Positions 1 through 12,576 of a stretch of DNA of 64,000 bases are shown piece after piece (positions within the stretch are counted from its first letter, which is position 1; each line of letters opens with the position of its first letter). The stretch comes from Theobroma cacao (lineage: Eukaryota; Streptophyta; Magnoliopsida; Malvales; Malvaceae): positions 21,448,297 through 21,512,296 of the forward strand of contig NC_030854.1 in the NCBI RefSeq assembly GCF_000208745.1. The letters run 5' to 3'. A model generated the notes under the pieces. That model made no database searches and had not been told where the DNA came from. It was given only the letters and a program-made list of their open reading frames with translations. The translations under genes were made by a program, and so were the position numbers.

Positions 1-3000
1 ACCCTGTCTCCTACCAGACCCAGCCCTGTCTAAAGCTGAATCCTTGTCTTTATATTTCTGATGCTCTAGAGATTGTGATTCTTTCTCCTTGTCCCTGATC
101 CTATGTCCTGAACCATCATATCTATCACGAGAATATTTGTCAGCATTTCGTGAATAGTCTTTTGACCTGCTAATGTCACTTTCTTGTCTTGGATGATCAG
201 AGTGAGTGCTAAATCTTGATTCTCGACCAGAACGAGAGGACAACCTATCATATTTACTACCTTCATCTGCAAACTTGTCATGTCTGACATAATTATCATG
301 CCTGGAGTAACCATGAGAACTCCTGGAAGACTGTCGATCAGAATATCTATAGGAATCACTATTTCTACTATATTTATTCCTACTAGAATCCCTATCTAGT
401 TCTCTCCCATCTCTTCCTGGTTGAGTATCAGCACCTTTTGCCAGATCATCTCTTGATAAGATGGGACTAACGCTGCGGTCACGCTGAGGAGAATTTCCTG
501 TAAATACAGACACAATCAGAAATGAGATTTTGAGAGGTGAGACATTTTCTGCTGATGACCATTCAAACATTCAAGGTCTAAGATTGAAAAAGAAGAGAAA
601 CTTGTAGATTTATGTGTCAAGATAATAATAATAATAATAAGAGCAATTCCTCAATGAATAAAGATATTTGGGTTCATTAAACTTGAAGCTTCATGCATTA
701 ATTACTTAGTACAATGGTCAGTCAAGCTCTATATATCATAAATTAGTCAAGACTACTACATTGGACAAGGCTCTAGCCTTGCACTTTTAAGAGTCTTACA
801 AGTTATTATCTATATACAAATAGCATATGAATCAATACACTGGAGAGTGGAAACATCAATCAAAACAATGCTTCCTCATATTTCTTGGGTTATTAGAAAA
901 TTTGAACTTTGTGCCTTCGCCTAGTGCAGTGGGCTCCTCCCACTTTAACCCTAATTTCCAACCAGTCCAATTTTCATCAAAACTTCTATATAAACTAAAG
1001 TTTCCTAGTTTGTATCATCACACTTCAATATATTAACCAAAGTACTAAAGGGTGACAACCAAACAGTCCAGACAGATTTGCTTATCCCAAAACTCTGACT
1101 CCGGCCACATATAACGGGCTGTAAAGACCAATCAACATCAACAGCACTTTTGAAATAACAATAGTAACAATAATCATTTCATATCTACTGGTTCATGCAA
1201 AGATGACTAAACATCAGAGTGATAAATTGACAACAAAAGTGACAACTCCAATGTGAATTCATCACACGTTTACAGAATTGTATGACACAACATGACAAAG
1301 AAGAAAACCACTAGAACACATAGGGTATGAGGCAGAAAACAAAGTAGTCAAGAAAGTCAAATTAAATTCCCAGCAGATTTGGCATTGTGATCTTTATTTG
1401 ATATTGGACTATATTAGGTCATTATTGAAGCTAGAAGGAATATTATTAAGTCCCAATTTTGTGCTTATGTAGGAATATTATGGTAAATCTTATTCTTATT
1501 CAGTCTTTAACACTATGGGGGGTACTTGGTAAATCTTCTTATTAAGTCTTAGTTTATCTGTGTCAGAAGTATTCTAGTAATTATTCTTCATAGTCTTTCA
1601 CATTAGAACCATTCATTCCTTTTAAACCCTAAAAGTAGTCATCAACAAACCAAATCCACATGAAAGCATATTTTTCAAGCTTCAACCCAACCTTGAATCA
1701 CTGTCCATAGGAAGATTTAATCCCTTTCCATTTCATTTTTTTTTTCCCCTCAAAACTTAGTCTTTTCCTTTCTAAACTAACCAACAAGCCCTAATTATCT
1801 TCTCCCACTGAAACAAAAGCCTAACCTTTGTTTGGTAGGAAGGAAGAAAAAAGTGAGGAGAAAAAGGGAAGGAAAGGAATAAAATTTGTCTCCCTCCTTA
1901 TTGGGAAAAGAGACGGAACCTCAAAAGGAAACAAAACAGTAGAAAATCGAATTGTTAATAAAATTATTAATTTATCTATATATTTTTTCCTTCCACTTAT
2001 TAAAGAATTAAGATTTTGAGAGACTGTAAAGGTGCAAATTCAACAAAATTTGCTTCCCATTTCCTATTCCATCCCCACCAAGCAACAGAAGATAGTTTTG
2101 CCTTCCATCCTCTTTCTTCGTTTCTACTTCCCTAGTAACCATGTGAATGGTGAGATTACAAGCTCTTACCAACATATTTCGAATTTTCTTAATTTGATGC
2201 AACTCTACTTCCCATCCTACATTAGCAAGGGTTCCAATTTCTTGCATTCTATGAAGGCCATGCATACAAGACAAACTTTTTTGTATTGATGATTAACTCT
2301 TGTTCTTGAATTTGAAATTCCCACGGAGTACTTCTTAGAAAAGATAAGGCAGAAGAAGCTAGAATAATATCTTTCCATTGAATGATTATTTTTGAATTGA
2401 GAGAAAAGTAGCACTGGGAACTAAATTATCCAGGATTATTGAAATAATTATTGTCTTTAGGTGCAACTTGAATAATACAGCAACTCCTGAAATCTAGACA
2501 CAGATATATAGTATGTAGGGGACAATTTAAAATATCCAGCAGATCTAATTAACTAGAATCAGTGTTTCTTTAATTATTAGAAAGTCATCAGTAGAGTGAA
2601 CTAACCATAAATAGTTATACGAGTGAGTCTCTTGACTTCTATTTGAAGTCATATACAAGCATAAGAGACGGGTGCCTGCAATTTTCATATCCATCTCAAG
2701 GATAAAAACACCTTCAGATGCAAGGCAACGATATCTAAATAATGACTTTCAGATTCTTTCTCAGCTTTAAATTATCTAAAAAATATAATAATTCCCTGCT
2801 CCACCACACCCAAGGCCATCAACCTACTTGCCTCTTAAAATGTAATTGATACAGCCATTTAAAGTCCTTCTTTAGTGCTTTTTACTATGTATTTCCCATA
2901 TTTTATAAATTGTGACCTTATGTGCATTTTCATCTTCAAGAGCAGAACTGTCATTGATGCAGTTATTGCACCCTAGATTACATATAAAATTGGCTAAGCC

Positions 3001-4133
3001 TATACATTCTGAGAGTTTGGAAGTTTATCTACTTTCTAGGGCCCTAAGAGGTTATTTACAAGTTTATTAATCAGTTTCTCCTAATAAAAGTACCTAGTTG
3101 AATAACAAAGGCATATCTCATCCAAATGGAAGATCTTGGGTTCAAGAAACAGGAAGCATAGTTTCCAGCCATATAGCCAGCAAGTAGTAACTCATTTTTG
3201 AATAAAAAGAAAAAAGTTACTTTCCCATTTAGCAACCCAATTCTAGCAGGTTCATGAAAATATGGATGCTAAACATTCTTGCATTCCACACATTCTTGGC
3301 CAAATTTCTTCCCTCTGCTATCCAAATCAAATTAATGCTAAACTCGGCAAATGCTTTCAGAGTAAGACCTACAAACAGCAGCCTTCCAAATATGACAATT
3401 AACCCCAATCTTATTGCTAATAACAATATCCAGCAACTTGTTCCATCAATTTCAACGTCTTATCCATGGCCACATCACAGTTAAATTAAACCCCAATTGA
3501 TTTCTGACCAGTAACAACTTTGTACAGGGCCCAAGTACCCTAAAATCACTTTTTACTGTAGCCATTTAACATGAAAGCTCTTCCAAGCTTAGTACACCAC
3601 AACCCACTTAGGTAGATTACCCTACATAATTAGTTTTTACTTAATAATAATAACATCTAAAGAAAGTTCAGTTCTATGTAAATTAGACTCCAATTCTACC
3701 CATGTTAGCTTAGATAATCTCATCATCATATCCTCCCCTCCTCTCACACAACTATAACTGAAACATTCTCTAGGTGACACAACTTAATTTAAAGAAAAAT
3801 GAATTGCAATAATAGAACATGCAATCAACAACCACTAACGCAGATTACAACCAACCTCTGACATCAAATCAAAAAAATGTCATACTACTCAAAATAAGGA
3901 CTGTGAACTTATATTGAGACTTTAAAAACATCATAAACCAGAAACATTCCAAGGTTCTAAAAGATCCACTTAGAACATAAAAGAAAAGTAAACAACGAAC
4001 CTTCAGATGAAGATGACCTGCTGATTGGAGAATGGCGCCTATATTGTCGGTTAGATGCATCATTAGAAAACTTACGAAATGCTGCTTTCGCATCAGAACC
4101 ATCAGGAGGTGAAGTCTGCAAATTTGAGTCCAT
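1..4133 (-). CDS. RS-rich nuclear protein, N-terminal part (RSRC2-like), truncated by window edge
   Basis: Two coding exons on the minus strand. The first runs 4133-4001, starts with ATG (MDSNLQTSPPDGSDAKAAF) and ends at a GT donor at 4000. The second runs 497-1 and follows a TTTACAG acceptor at 498-504. The junction splits a Gly codon (G|GA) and the frame stays open to the window edge, giving about 210 residues. The protein is rich in Ser, Arg, Asp and Tyr, with RS/RD runs such as SRSKDYSRNADKYSRDRYDG, typical of disordered RS domains of splicing-related nuclear proteins. The overall look resembles plant proteins annotated as arginine/serine-rich coiled-coil protein 2, but the diagnostic C-terminal region lies outside the window, so the name is tentative. 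Dense RS-type coding, clean splice sites and no stops argue for a live gene. A role in pre-mRNA processing is inferred from composition only. Confidence 0.8.
498..4000 (-). other. Intron of the RS-rich gene (about 3.5 kb)
   Basis: Bounded by a GT donor (4000-3999, reading GTTCGTTG on the minus strand) and a CAG acceptor (500-498). The interior is AT-rich with many short chance frames on both strands and no recognisable domain. No extra exon was found that would be needed to keep frame. A long first coding intron is ordinary in plant genes. Confidence 0.7.
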
Positions 4134-5450
4134 GAAGCCTATTACCTGAAATAATTAATAATTTTATGTTAAGTAAACATAAGAAAGCATAGAAAAGAAC
4201 AACATATTTGCCAAGACAACATAATTATTTGGGAATTAAGAAGAAGAAACCGATGTTATCGAAAAAACTAACAATTGTGGGCATTTGGGGGGCAGGGGGA
4301 AGGAAAATAAAGCGAAACTCACGTCATTACAACCATAGAGTAATTCAAAATTAGAACAATCATTTGAACAAAACTTCCAATCTGATAAACTTAAATTTGA
4401 AAAATAATAAATAAAGATTCCTCAGCAAAAGAAAACTAGGCAACCCCAGCATTCCCAAGTCACCATTAGTAGCCAGTAAACAGAGTGAAAAATATCTAAT
4501 CAAGCAAATAAAAATCAGCAGATTTCAGGTATGAAAGGAAGAAGGGAGAAGCTATGAATAACAATTTAGTTCAAAGTCAAGCCTCAATTTATCTCTCCCT
4601 TGAGTCAACTCAAGGTTCAGTAACTACTATCATTCTTTAATTTAGTTTCTATTTGTTATTTTATTCTAAGCAAGTAAAGCTCCTTTTTACTTTGTTATTG
4701 CTCATTCTACTAGCATAATGCTTCCAAATTTTTTTTTAAAAAAAAAAAAGTGCAAATGCATAATGATATCTTTGAAAGATTAAAACTTGGAAATTCAATT
4801 CTTGATGAATGACAGAATATATTACTATTTACTGTAAGGAACAATTTATAATTAAATACGACTTTTGCTTCTGCTTAAGGTCAAGAAATGTTTTGCTGTC
4901 GTTCAGGCGGACACCAAAGAATAGGAATTTAAGAGTTCTTTTCTTTTCTTATCTCAAAAACAGATATAAGCTCCATAAACCTAGGAGTTCTTTTTCCTCT
5001 TTTTCACATTTTCATTTCTTTCAGAAACTATCAGCACCAACAAGAACAAAAATGTATTTGGGAAATTCATTAAAAAATACGCAGTAAAATGAAGATTAAA
5101 AACAAGAAACCCTAGATTAAATCAAGGAAGAGAAGACAGGATTGAGGGGTAAGAACTCGAAATATCATTTTCATTTCTGACAGTTTGTGAGCAACAAAAG
5201 AGATCAAATAAAAGCGAATCTAGGGATTCGAATAACAATGTTAAACACGATTGAAGGAGCAATATTACTACTTTAGGAAATTAAATAAAAAGAGAGAGAG
5301 AGAATGAAACCTATGCCTTTGGTTGTTAAAGAATTCGATTTCAAAGAGAAGAGCCTTCCTCCCCGTCGCCTTTGCTGTATTTCTGCGGTGCACTCTCCCC
5401 TTTCCTCAGGGCTCTTAACTTTTAACGAAAAGTGAAGCGAAACAAGAAAA
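4134..5450 (-). other. 5' untranslated leader with a UTR intron
   Basis: A TTTCAG acceptor ends at 4146, giving an exon of 12 leader bases before the ATG. A matching donor (CATAG|GTTTCATT) lies at 5311/5310, followed by an AG/CT microsatellite at 5289-5302. The inferred first leader exon is about 5311-5450 and the UTR intron about 1.16 kb. UTR introns of this size are common in plant housekeeping genes. The 5' end of the transcript is not determined. No clear TATA box is visible, though an ACGT core (GCACGTAAC on the minus strand) lies near 5500. Confidence 0.5.
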
Positions 5451-5520
5451 TCGGGGGAGTGGGAGTTGTCATCGCATGAGCTCGACCTCACCGTTGCTTT
5501 GTTACGTGCTGCTCCGTCAT

Positions 5521-5686
5521 TTTTTCTTTATTTTTTTTTTTTTAAATGCATTTTCATTATTATTTTTTTCTTTATTTTTTTTAATAATTACTGTCCAGAA
5601 TGTATGTGTAACTGTCTGCTTACATTAAAAATTATCTCCAAATAAATCAATTGATTGACACCTATATAATTTAATTATTTAACATA
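5521..5686. other. AT-rich intergenic spacer
   Basis: Poly-T/A-rich sequence between the RS-rich gene leader and the Helitron H1 start. No gene or structured element seen. Confidence 0.5.
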
Positions 5687-5711
5687 TCTATAATATATAT
5701 AAAAGTAAGAT

Positions 5712-6243
5712 AATTGATTGACACTTGTTATTATCAATTGAATTAATTTTTTTATATTTTTTATGTCTAAATTATATTATTTTTTACATTGAATGGTTTT
5801 TTTAACTTTTATTTATTTCAACAAAAATATTTAAAAATAATAATTTTTAACTTTTAATATTTGAAAGATAGATTCATTTAATATTTATCAATTAAAATTT
5901 AATATTATTTTCTGTCAATATTTTTGTATTCTGTATGAACCTAAACTCATAGTATTTAGACATCTCTTTTTTGAGTCAATTGATTGATACTTGTCATTCT
6001 CAATTGAATTAATTTTTTTATATACCTTATGTCAAAATTATATTGTTTTTTACATTGAAGGGTTTTTTTTTTACTTTTATTTATTTCAAAAAAAAATACT
6101 TAAAAATAATAATTTATAACTTTTAATATTTAGATTGTAGATTCATTTAATATTTATCAATTGTAATTTAATATTATTTTTTGATTATATTTTTTTATTC
6201 TGTGTGAACCTAAATCCATAGTATTTAGATATCTCTTTTATAC
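5712..6243 (+). repeat. Tandem duplication, 266-bp unit, within H1
   Basis: Two diverged copies (5712-5977 and 5978-6243) run in parallel at a constant offset of 266. Both begin AATTGATTGA and end near TATTTAGAYATCTCTTTT. Matches extend over nearly the whole unit. Confidence 0.75.
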
Positions 6244-6303
6244 ATCTAATAAATATCCATCCAATTCATTAAACAAAATAAAAAAGTCAAAAAAATCTAC
6301 CCA

Positions 6304-6557
6304 TTTCTTAATATACATAACACACAGTCATTATTGAATATACAAATCAATTGAATTTGACAACTTTTAACTATTTATTTTATATATAAAAGACAGATGC
6401 TACTATAAATTAATAATTATTTTATATTGATTTCTCAATATACATAGCACACGGTCATTATTGAATAAACAAATCAATTGAATTTGACAACCTTTAGCCA
6501 TTAATTTTATATATAAAAGATAAATATTACAAGAAATTAGTAATTATTTTATATTGA
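6304..6557 (+). repeat. Tandem duplication, 127-bp unit, within H1
   Basis: Two adjacent copies at a constant offset of 127. Each runs from AATATACATARCACAC to TTATTTTATATTGA (first ends at 6430, second at 6557), with about one mismatch per ten bases by eye. Confidence 0.8.
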
Positions 6558-6695
6558 TAAGATCTTTACATTATACTATTACCTTATATTTTACAACTAT
6601 TTATCTTAATCTGTCAATAGTATAGGTTATATACTCTCTCATTTTTTAATATTTTATTATACATCTAACAATCTTTGATAGGATTATTATATTCT

Positions 6696-7255
6696 TTGTA
6701 TAAGTATTGTTTTATAACCGTATATGTAAGTGCAAGTTTTCGGTAATTGAAACCAGAGTAAATAAGTATCTTCAATTAATACCAGTTTATTTTTTCCTCT
6801 ACCAACAAGAACCATACATTCAAGTAGTTCAATAATACAATATAGCACAACAACAAAAACCAAAGAAATAAAAACAAATGTATATGGCAAAAAGAAGAGC
6901 AAACTGTCACTATATCTAACGGTTGTGTAATAGTTTATATTCCATTAAAATTTAGTTAAGTACAAGTCTTACATCTAAAAGATTGATATACATCATCTAA
7001 TAAAAATGGAAACCTCTAAATCCCAAATGTTATTCATTTTGTTTGAAAAATATATTTTTAATGAAAAAAATTTACTGAATGTTTAACAAGATTATTATCT
7101 TTTTTGGTTAAGTATTGTTTCAAAATCATATATTTAGGAACAACTTTTAGTAATTGAAACCAAAGTAAAAAACTATCTTCAATTAGTACCAATTTATCTT
7201 TTCATTTATCAATAAAAATCATACATTCATATAGTTAACTAATATAATATAACTC
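6696..7255 (+). repeat. Spaced direct repeat, about 150 bp, offset 408, within H1
   Basis: A segment at 6701-6850 (from TAAGTATTGTTT through AATTGAAACCARAGTAAA to the ACATTCA-rich end) recurs at 7109-7255. The copies are separated by about 260 bp of unrelated AT-rich DNA. Confidence 0.65.
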
Positions 7256-7356
7256 TTCCTACAAAATTTTTTGAAGGTATCAAACTGAAGTCCACTCCAA
7301 CATAATCTATATTTTTTGTGATCTTTTCCGTAGTGTAGCTACGGGCACCATCCTAG

Positions 7357-8603
7357 TAATAGCTTAATTTGGGTTGAATTATCCATGAGATATGTGTGGT
7401 ATTCTGTTATTTATTGAGAGTGTTTGTTTGATTTTTTTTTTTATTGATGAGATTTTGGATATTTTAGAAGATGTTTGAGGATGATTTTATATGTTTATAT
7501 TTATTTCAACCTATTGCTTAATAATATAAATTTTTAAACAAATATACATTTTTTCATATTCTTAATTTAAAAAACATATTCTTCAACATATTGCTTAATA
7601 ATATAGATTTTGCCTGTTTATAGTGTTCTTCTATTTAGTTTGTCTTTAAGTCATATAAATTGGTTGTTGGGTTTCCTTCTTTCATTTTTTATTTTTTGTC
7701 TATTTTTGTTTTTTTAATTTTTTTGGATTTAGGGATTTTAGATTGCATGTAATTGGTTTTTGCTTTTGTTCCTCATTGATGATTGTATGTTATTTGTTTT
7801 ATTTTGTTTAATTATCGTTATTAATTTTGAAAGTATTTTATTTATGTTAATTCTCAAGGCATCTTAAATTGGAGATTATGGGGAGCATAATTTGTTAGAA
7901 AAGAAAAAAAAAGGAAAAGTTGAAACATAATAAACGGATTTTTTTTATAAGTTTTGAAATTGAATACTTTATTTAATTTTTCTCTCTTTTTAATTTTTTT
8001 TGTTTTTATTTTTCTTAATATTTAATTTTTTTTACTAATTATATTTACAATTTTTATCACTTTTTTTATTACAATGCATGAAGTAACAAAAAAAAATCTT
8101 AACAATNATTATTAATAATATTTTAATTTTATCTTTTTTTCAAAAAAATTGTCATACAAATAAAGAAGAAAATTCTCTTATCTTTATGGCAACTACCCAT
8201 TGTTATTGATTTTTTTATGCATGAATTTTTTTGTTTTTTAAGTTGATTTGGTTTTTAGATTAATTTCTTTGAATGCGATTGATTAGTATTGCTTTATTTT
8301 TAAGATAACTTCCAATCATAATTGTTTCAAGGTATTTTATATATTGTTCTTATTTTATTTCTTAATTTCATGATTTTCTATTTATTCAAATTTTCATTAT
8401 TTGCATTCTTTATTATTTTTATTCTTATAATGTTGTCACTTCCATAAAAAAATTAGAAGTCTTTCAAGTTTTTAAATTCTTTCTTTGGTTTTTTATCTTA
8501 TATGATTAGATGTATGGTTATACCTTTCTATTGTAGATAATAATCTACTTGCACTTTCACTCAAGTTGTATCAATTATTATTTTTTAATTATCTTTTGTA
8601 GAT
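7357..8603. other. AT-rich spacer between H1 and the Tat element
   Basis: Long T-rich runs, no gene. It contains one ambiguous base (N at 8107). The part at about 7930-8310 is similar to about 21860-22110 on the other side of the Tat element, including a shared GATTGATTAGTATTG block and a TGCATGAATTTTT block. Confidence 0.5.
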
Positions 8604-8655
8604 GCGCAAAATTGGTTAACTATGATTTTTGAAGTACTATATTACAAAAAAGTTA

Positions 8656-11610
8656 TGTCACGACCCGGTACTCTCTTCGAGCCCGTGACAACCGTCGTTA
8701 TGTCTCGATAGACATTCATTACCCGAAATATCAACCGAAATCTCGCAAGGTTTTTGCATCAATTTTACATCTCCCCTATTAGCAACAGTTACTAAATATC
8801 ATGTTTTAAGGGAATATAAACTATTTTTTAAATCAAAACAAACAAAAAGTAATTTCTGCTATACAAAAGTATTTTGGTCATTTTTACCCTAAAATTTTGA
8901 AACTTGGTGAAAATACAACATACGATCGAAAAATATACATTTCTTATCTAAAAATAATTTTAGTAATCTAAATCATCCATTGAAAATGAAATTTTGGCTA
9001 ATCAAACTAAATAAAAATATTAAATAAAATATTTTATTTTCTTATAAAACAATATTTATAGAACTCTGCGTAAATGATTTTTGTAGTGTAAAAGCAAAAT
9101 AAATTCATACATGCAGTGGCACACGTAGCAAAGTATACAAAATATTCTACAATGACATTTGGGCCCAATATAACTGAAAATATAAAAGACTGTAGACCTT
9201 CGATTTCTAAGGATGCAAATCCAAAAGCAATCATCGACAAAATCGGTTATCTACAGACTGTCTTGAGCCTAAAATGGATAAAAAAAAAGGGGTGAGTTTT
9301 TACAAACCCAATGAGTAAGCAAAATTCATCTATAACATTTAAAACCGAGTAAATGGAGACAGTTAAATCATCCCATCATAATATAGTTCATAACATTCAA
9401 AACTCATTTCAATTCCTATAAAACAATTACATTTCATCAAAATAATCAACAAGGCTTATGATTCTCTTAAAAACTTGACTTGTGCCAAAACTCATACTCG
9501 GTGACACCTTGGCCCGAGCATCCAACCGAGTCCGCCAAGGATGTTAAAACGACATATACCCATAAAACATGTTTTTAGTTTTAAAATATAGCCATTCCTT
9601 GGCGTTGACTGAGTTTCATCATCACGTGGTGGTTCAGCGTGAAGTAAACTCTAAACTTACCTTAGGAGATACCCTTCGCGCCTCTCATACTAAGGTAAAA
9701 TATAACGGGGTTTACCGTGCCCTTCTAATAGGCTGGTCCATGAAAACCCGCCCACTGCAATAAGCTAATCAAATAACCTACCAAATCAATAAATATTTCG
9801 ACAGCATGACATGGCTAATATGATAATATCCAGCCTGTCAAGGTAAAATAAAAACAGTTCGTATAATCCACAAATCACAAATCCAGCCATTCATGCTACC
9901 ACAATTTCATAAGCCATCAATTCAAATCATGTATATATATATATAATACGGATGTATAGCCTTCACTTACTCTATTTCGTAAATCAACATTTAGTTTTAG
10001 AATAATTTATAAATCTCATTCATTTAACCAACATTTAAAATGTAAAACATAATAATTTGCAAATTAAGTGCCTTATTCTTTAAAATCTTAAAACAAGTAT
10101 AAATCACTTTAGATAATTAAGATGAACATCTGATTACTCACAATAGCAGGAGTTTGAAGTGGTTCTATTCTTGGTCCTCGGGCACAATATCTTTACCCTT
10201 ATCAGAGGGCTCACCACCTATACATAATACACGACATGTAATTCAATATATTTTATGCCAAACTGTTATAAAACTATTGCAGGCTCTATATGAATGCATG
10301 ACATTGAATGAGAATTGTCCGAATAATCATTTAAAAACGGTGTTCTACGTGGGTTCAATTATGATCGGACTGAATTGGCATTTGACCTAACTCGCACTAT
10401 GCCTTGTTTAATTAGCCAAAACATCCAATTCAACTCCAAATATCTTCATTACACTTCCAATATTTCAAATACACCAAAGTACCTCAATGAGCTTAATTGT
10501 GACTTAATTTATCGTAACCGAAATTCATTCCGATTTCGATATCCGATACCATATATCATCAATTCCTAGCTAAATAACATGATTTACAACCAAATCCATC
10601 ATCAACATGTCACCTAATAAATTCAACCAAAGAGGGTTATTGAAGGGCATGTGATTTTTTTGCTTGTTTTTCCTTCCAAACATCACAAAATGACTAAAAA
10701 CACTAGAATATTATAAACTCTAGCCAAATTCATCACCAAAACTTCTCTCTCTAGGTTTGGCCAGCAAAGGTTCCCTCTTGAAAACTTGAATTTCAGCCAT
10801 GAAGAATGAACAAGGATGCATGGGAAAGGTAGATCACAAGCTAAAATTAAAAAATCTTACCTTTACTTGCTTGATTCCTTGAAATCCAACAATTTCTCTT
10901 GGATTTTTCCTTCCTAGGGTTTGTTCTTCTCTTTTCTCTTTGTTCTTTAATTTGGCCGGCCAAGAGAGAGTGATTTGGGAGAAGTGTGTGCTGGTTTTTA
11001 AAGGGAATTATAAAAGGATTAAAATTTGCCACGTGTCACCATGTAATTGGTCCATGCTTAAAAACTTAACAATTAAGCATTTTCTCACCACCACATATAA
11101 TCTCTCACTTAAAAAAAATAATGGGTGAAATTCATGGGTTTAACAAGTGTCGTGGTGGTGTAAAATTCCAAAATTTCCAATTTCGTCCTCATGGATACTT
11201 AAAATGACCTTTTTGCCCCTATGTTTGGAAAAATGTCAAAATTGAAAATTTTCACTTCTCAAATTGAAATAATGCTCTAATTAATCAAATTTAGTTAAAA
11301 TATCATCCAACATTCCAATTTTGCCATTGGGTGCAAAATGACCATTTTGCCCCTATGTTATGAAAATTCTCGAATTAACTCCAAATCAATCCTCAAATTT
11401 CGAATCATCGTATTAAGACATTCTAAGATTCAATAACTCTCAAATACATCGTAAAATCTTTATTTGGCCTAATTCGAGGCTTTAATCAACTTAATTGTAC
11501 CTTTAGATACAATACCGACTTTTAACGATTTTTCGATACATTCACTTATGCAAACATTTTATCAAGCACATGAATGACATGACAAGTATATAGTAGAGTA
11601 GGGCTTGACA
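8656..11610 (-). mobile_element. Solo LTR A1 (Tekay-type Ty3/gypsy), 2,955 bp
   Basis: On the plus strand it begins TGTCACGACCCGG and ends GGGCTTGACA, so in element orientation (minus) it starts TGTCAAGCCC and ends GGGTCGTGACA, a TG...CA LTR. It is flanked by perfect 5-bp target duplications AGTTA (8651-8655 and 11611-11615). No coding region lies inside; open frames within it are chance frames. A second family member (A2) has almost the same net length. The Tekay assignment rests on similarity of the ends to element B, which has coding regions. It was probably left by LTR-LTR recombination. Confidence 0.9.
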
Positions 11611-11616
11611 AGTTAC

Positions 11617-11845
11617 ATCAAGGTGGTCTAAGCGCAAAAGCACCCAAGGACGTTCCAAGCACAGAAGTGCCCAAGGGTTTCTAACTTAGGAAGCACCTAA
11701 AGCATTTCAAGCGTGGAAGCACTCAAAGGGTGTTCCAAGCGTGGAAGTGCTCTAGGGCCTTCCCAGCGCAAAAGCACCTAGGGACGTTCCCAGTGCGAAA
11801 GTGCCTAGATTCCAAGTGTAGAAACACCCAAGAGTAAGCATGGAA
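11617..11845 (+). repeat. LTR minisatellite, about 30-35-bp units
   Basis: About seven diverged copies of a unit like GTTCCAAGCRYRGAAGTGCC, each followed by a short AAGGG-type spacer, in the Tat 5' LTR. The 3' LTR carries a shorter array of about five units at 20822-20960, and a further two units lie at 19745-19805. Confidence 0.75.
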
Positions 11846-12216
11846 CAACTGTTTATATGGGGAGGTGAAAGTAACTCGAAACAAGTGGCAGGGTTCATGA
11901 GTTACCTTCACATTTAAGATGTTCTAGAGAGCTTGCGTGGTGGCTCAAATATGGAGATAATTAAGAAGACTTCCTCTTAACCTTTCCTTGAAGTACATAT
12001 ACTTTACCCTTTTTTTTCTTTGCTCCTTAAGAATACATGTGGCACACTATCAAGTGCCACTACTCCATTACCCAAAACTTACACCCACTACCCAACTACA
12101 TGGTCATTCTTTTAATATCCTATAAATCGTTTTTTAACTACTCTTCCATGACAAGCTCATTCTCCTACGATTGAATGTGTTCTCCTAATTGTTCCTAATA
12201 AAGTGCTCTTGTTCAG

Positions 12217-12225
12217 TATAAATAT
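12217..12225 (+). promoter_or_regulatory. TATA box of the Tat 5' LTR
   Basis: TATAAATAT, conserved at the same relative place in the 3' LTR despite divergence around it. It lies about 280 bp before the LTR end, a plausible U3/R boundary. Activity is inferred. Confidence 0.55.
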
Positions 12226-12576
12226 GAGGGCCTTGGAGATTGAGAGGCAATCATAAATCATTAGAAACCCAGTAGATATTATACTAAAAGCTTTATTGAG
12301 ACTCCTCCAAACATTCTTTCTATTCAGCCATTCCCATTCGCTGTAATTCGTCACTTCCTCTAACTTTTCTCATCCTTCACCACCTGCCATTCAAAGCACT
12401 TATGCTTCAAGGAGTGTTCCAGTCTTTCTCTCTACAACCGCTAATGCATTCCGATTCATTCATTGCAACATATTCTCTATTCTTACCAGAAAGACCCTTT
12501 ACATTTTTTGTGACTTCATTTGGGGAGGAGTGATTATAGTAAATGAAAAATTAGCCAAAAATTTTTATTAAAAGGT

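Larger units (their letters stand above)
5687..7356 (+). mobile_element. Non-autonomous Helitron H1
   Basis: The right end has the hallmarks of a Helitron 3' terminus: a perfect 6-bp-stem hairpin (CCGTAG-TGTAG-CTACGG, 7328-7344), an 8-base spacer and CTAG followed by a host T (7353-7357). The left end is proposed at TC (5687-5688) after a host A, in TCTATAATATATATAAAAG, which resembles plant Helitron 5' ends. That predicts insertion between A and T with no target duplication, as known for Helitrons. The roughly 1.67-kb interior has no coding capacity and consists largely of duplicated modules. The 3' end is firm; the 5' end is a best guess. Confidence 0.6.
8604..12503 (+). repeat. 5' LTR of the Tat element, split by solo LTR A1
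   Basis: Segments 8604-8655 and 11611-12503 together match 20760-21615. They share the left block GAAGTACTRTRTTACAAAAA, the internal 30-odd-base tandem repeats, the TATAAATATGAGGG promoter block and the right end near CCCTWTACA. The net length without the insert is roughly 0.95 kb. The internal region begins near 12504; no clean primer-binding site is readable there. Confidence 0.65.

Noticed and set aside
66..359. Minus-strand 97-codon frame
   Set aside because: Out of frame with the RS-rich coding exon, which covers the same bases in another frame and joins correctly to the upstream exon.
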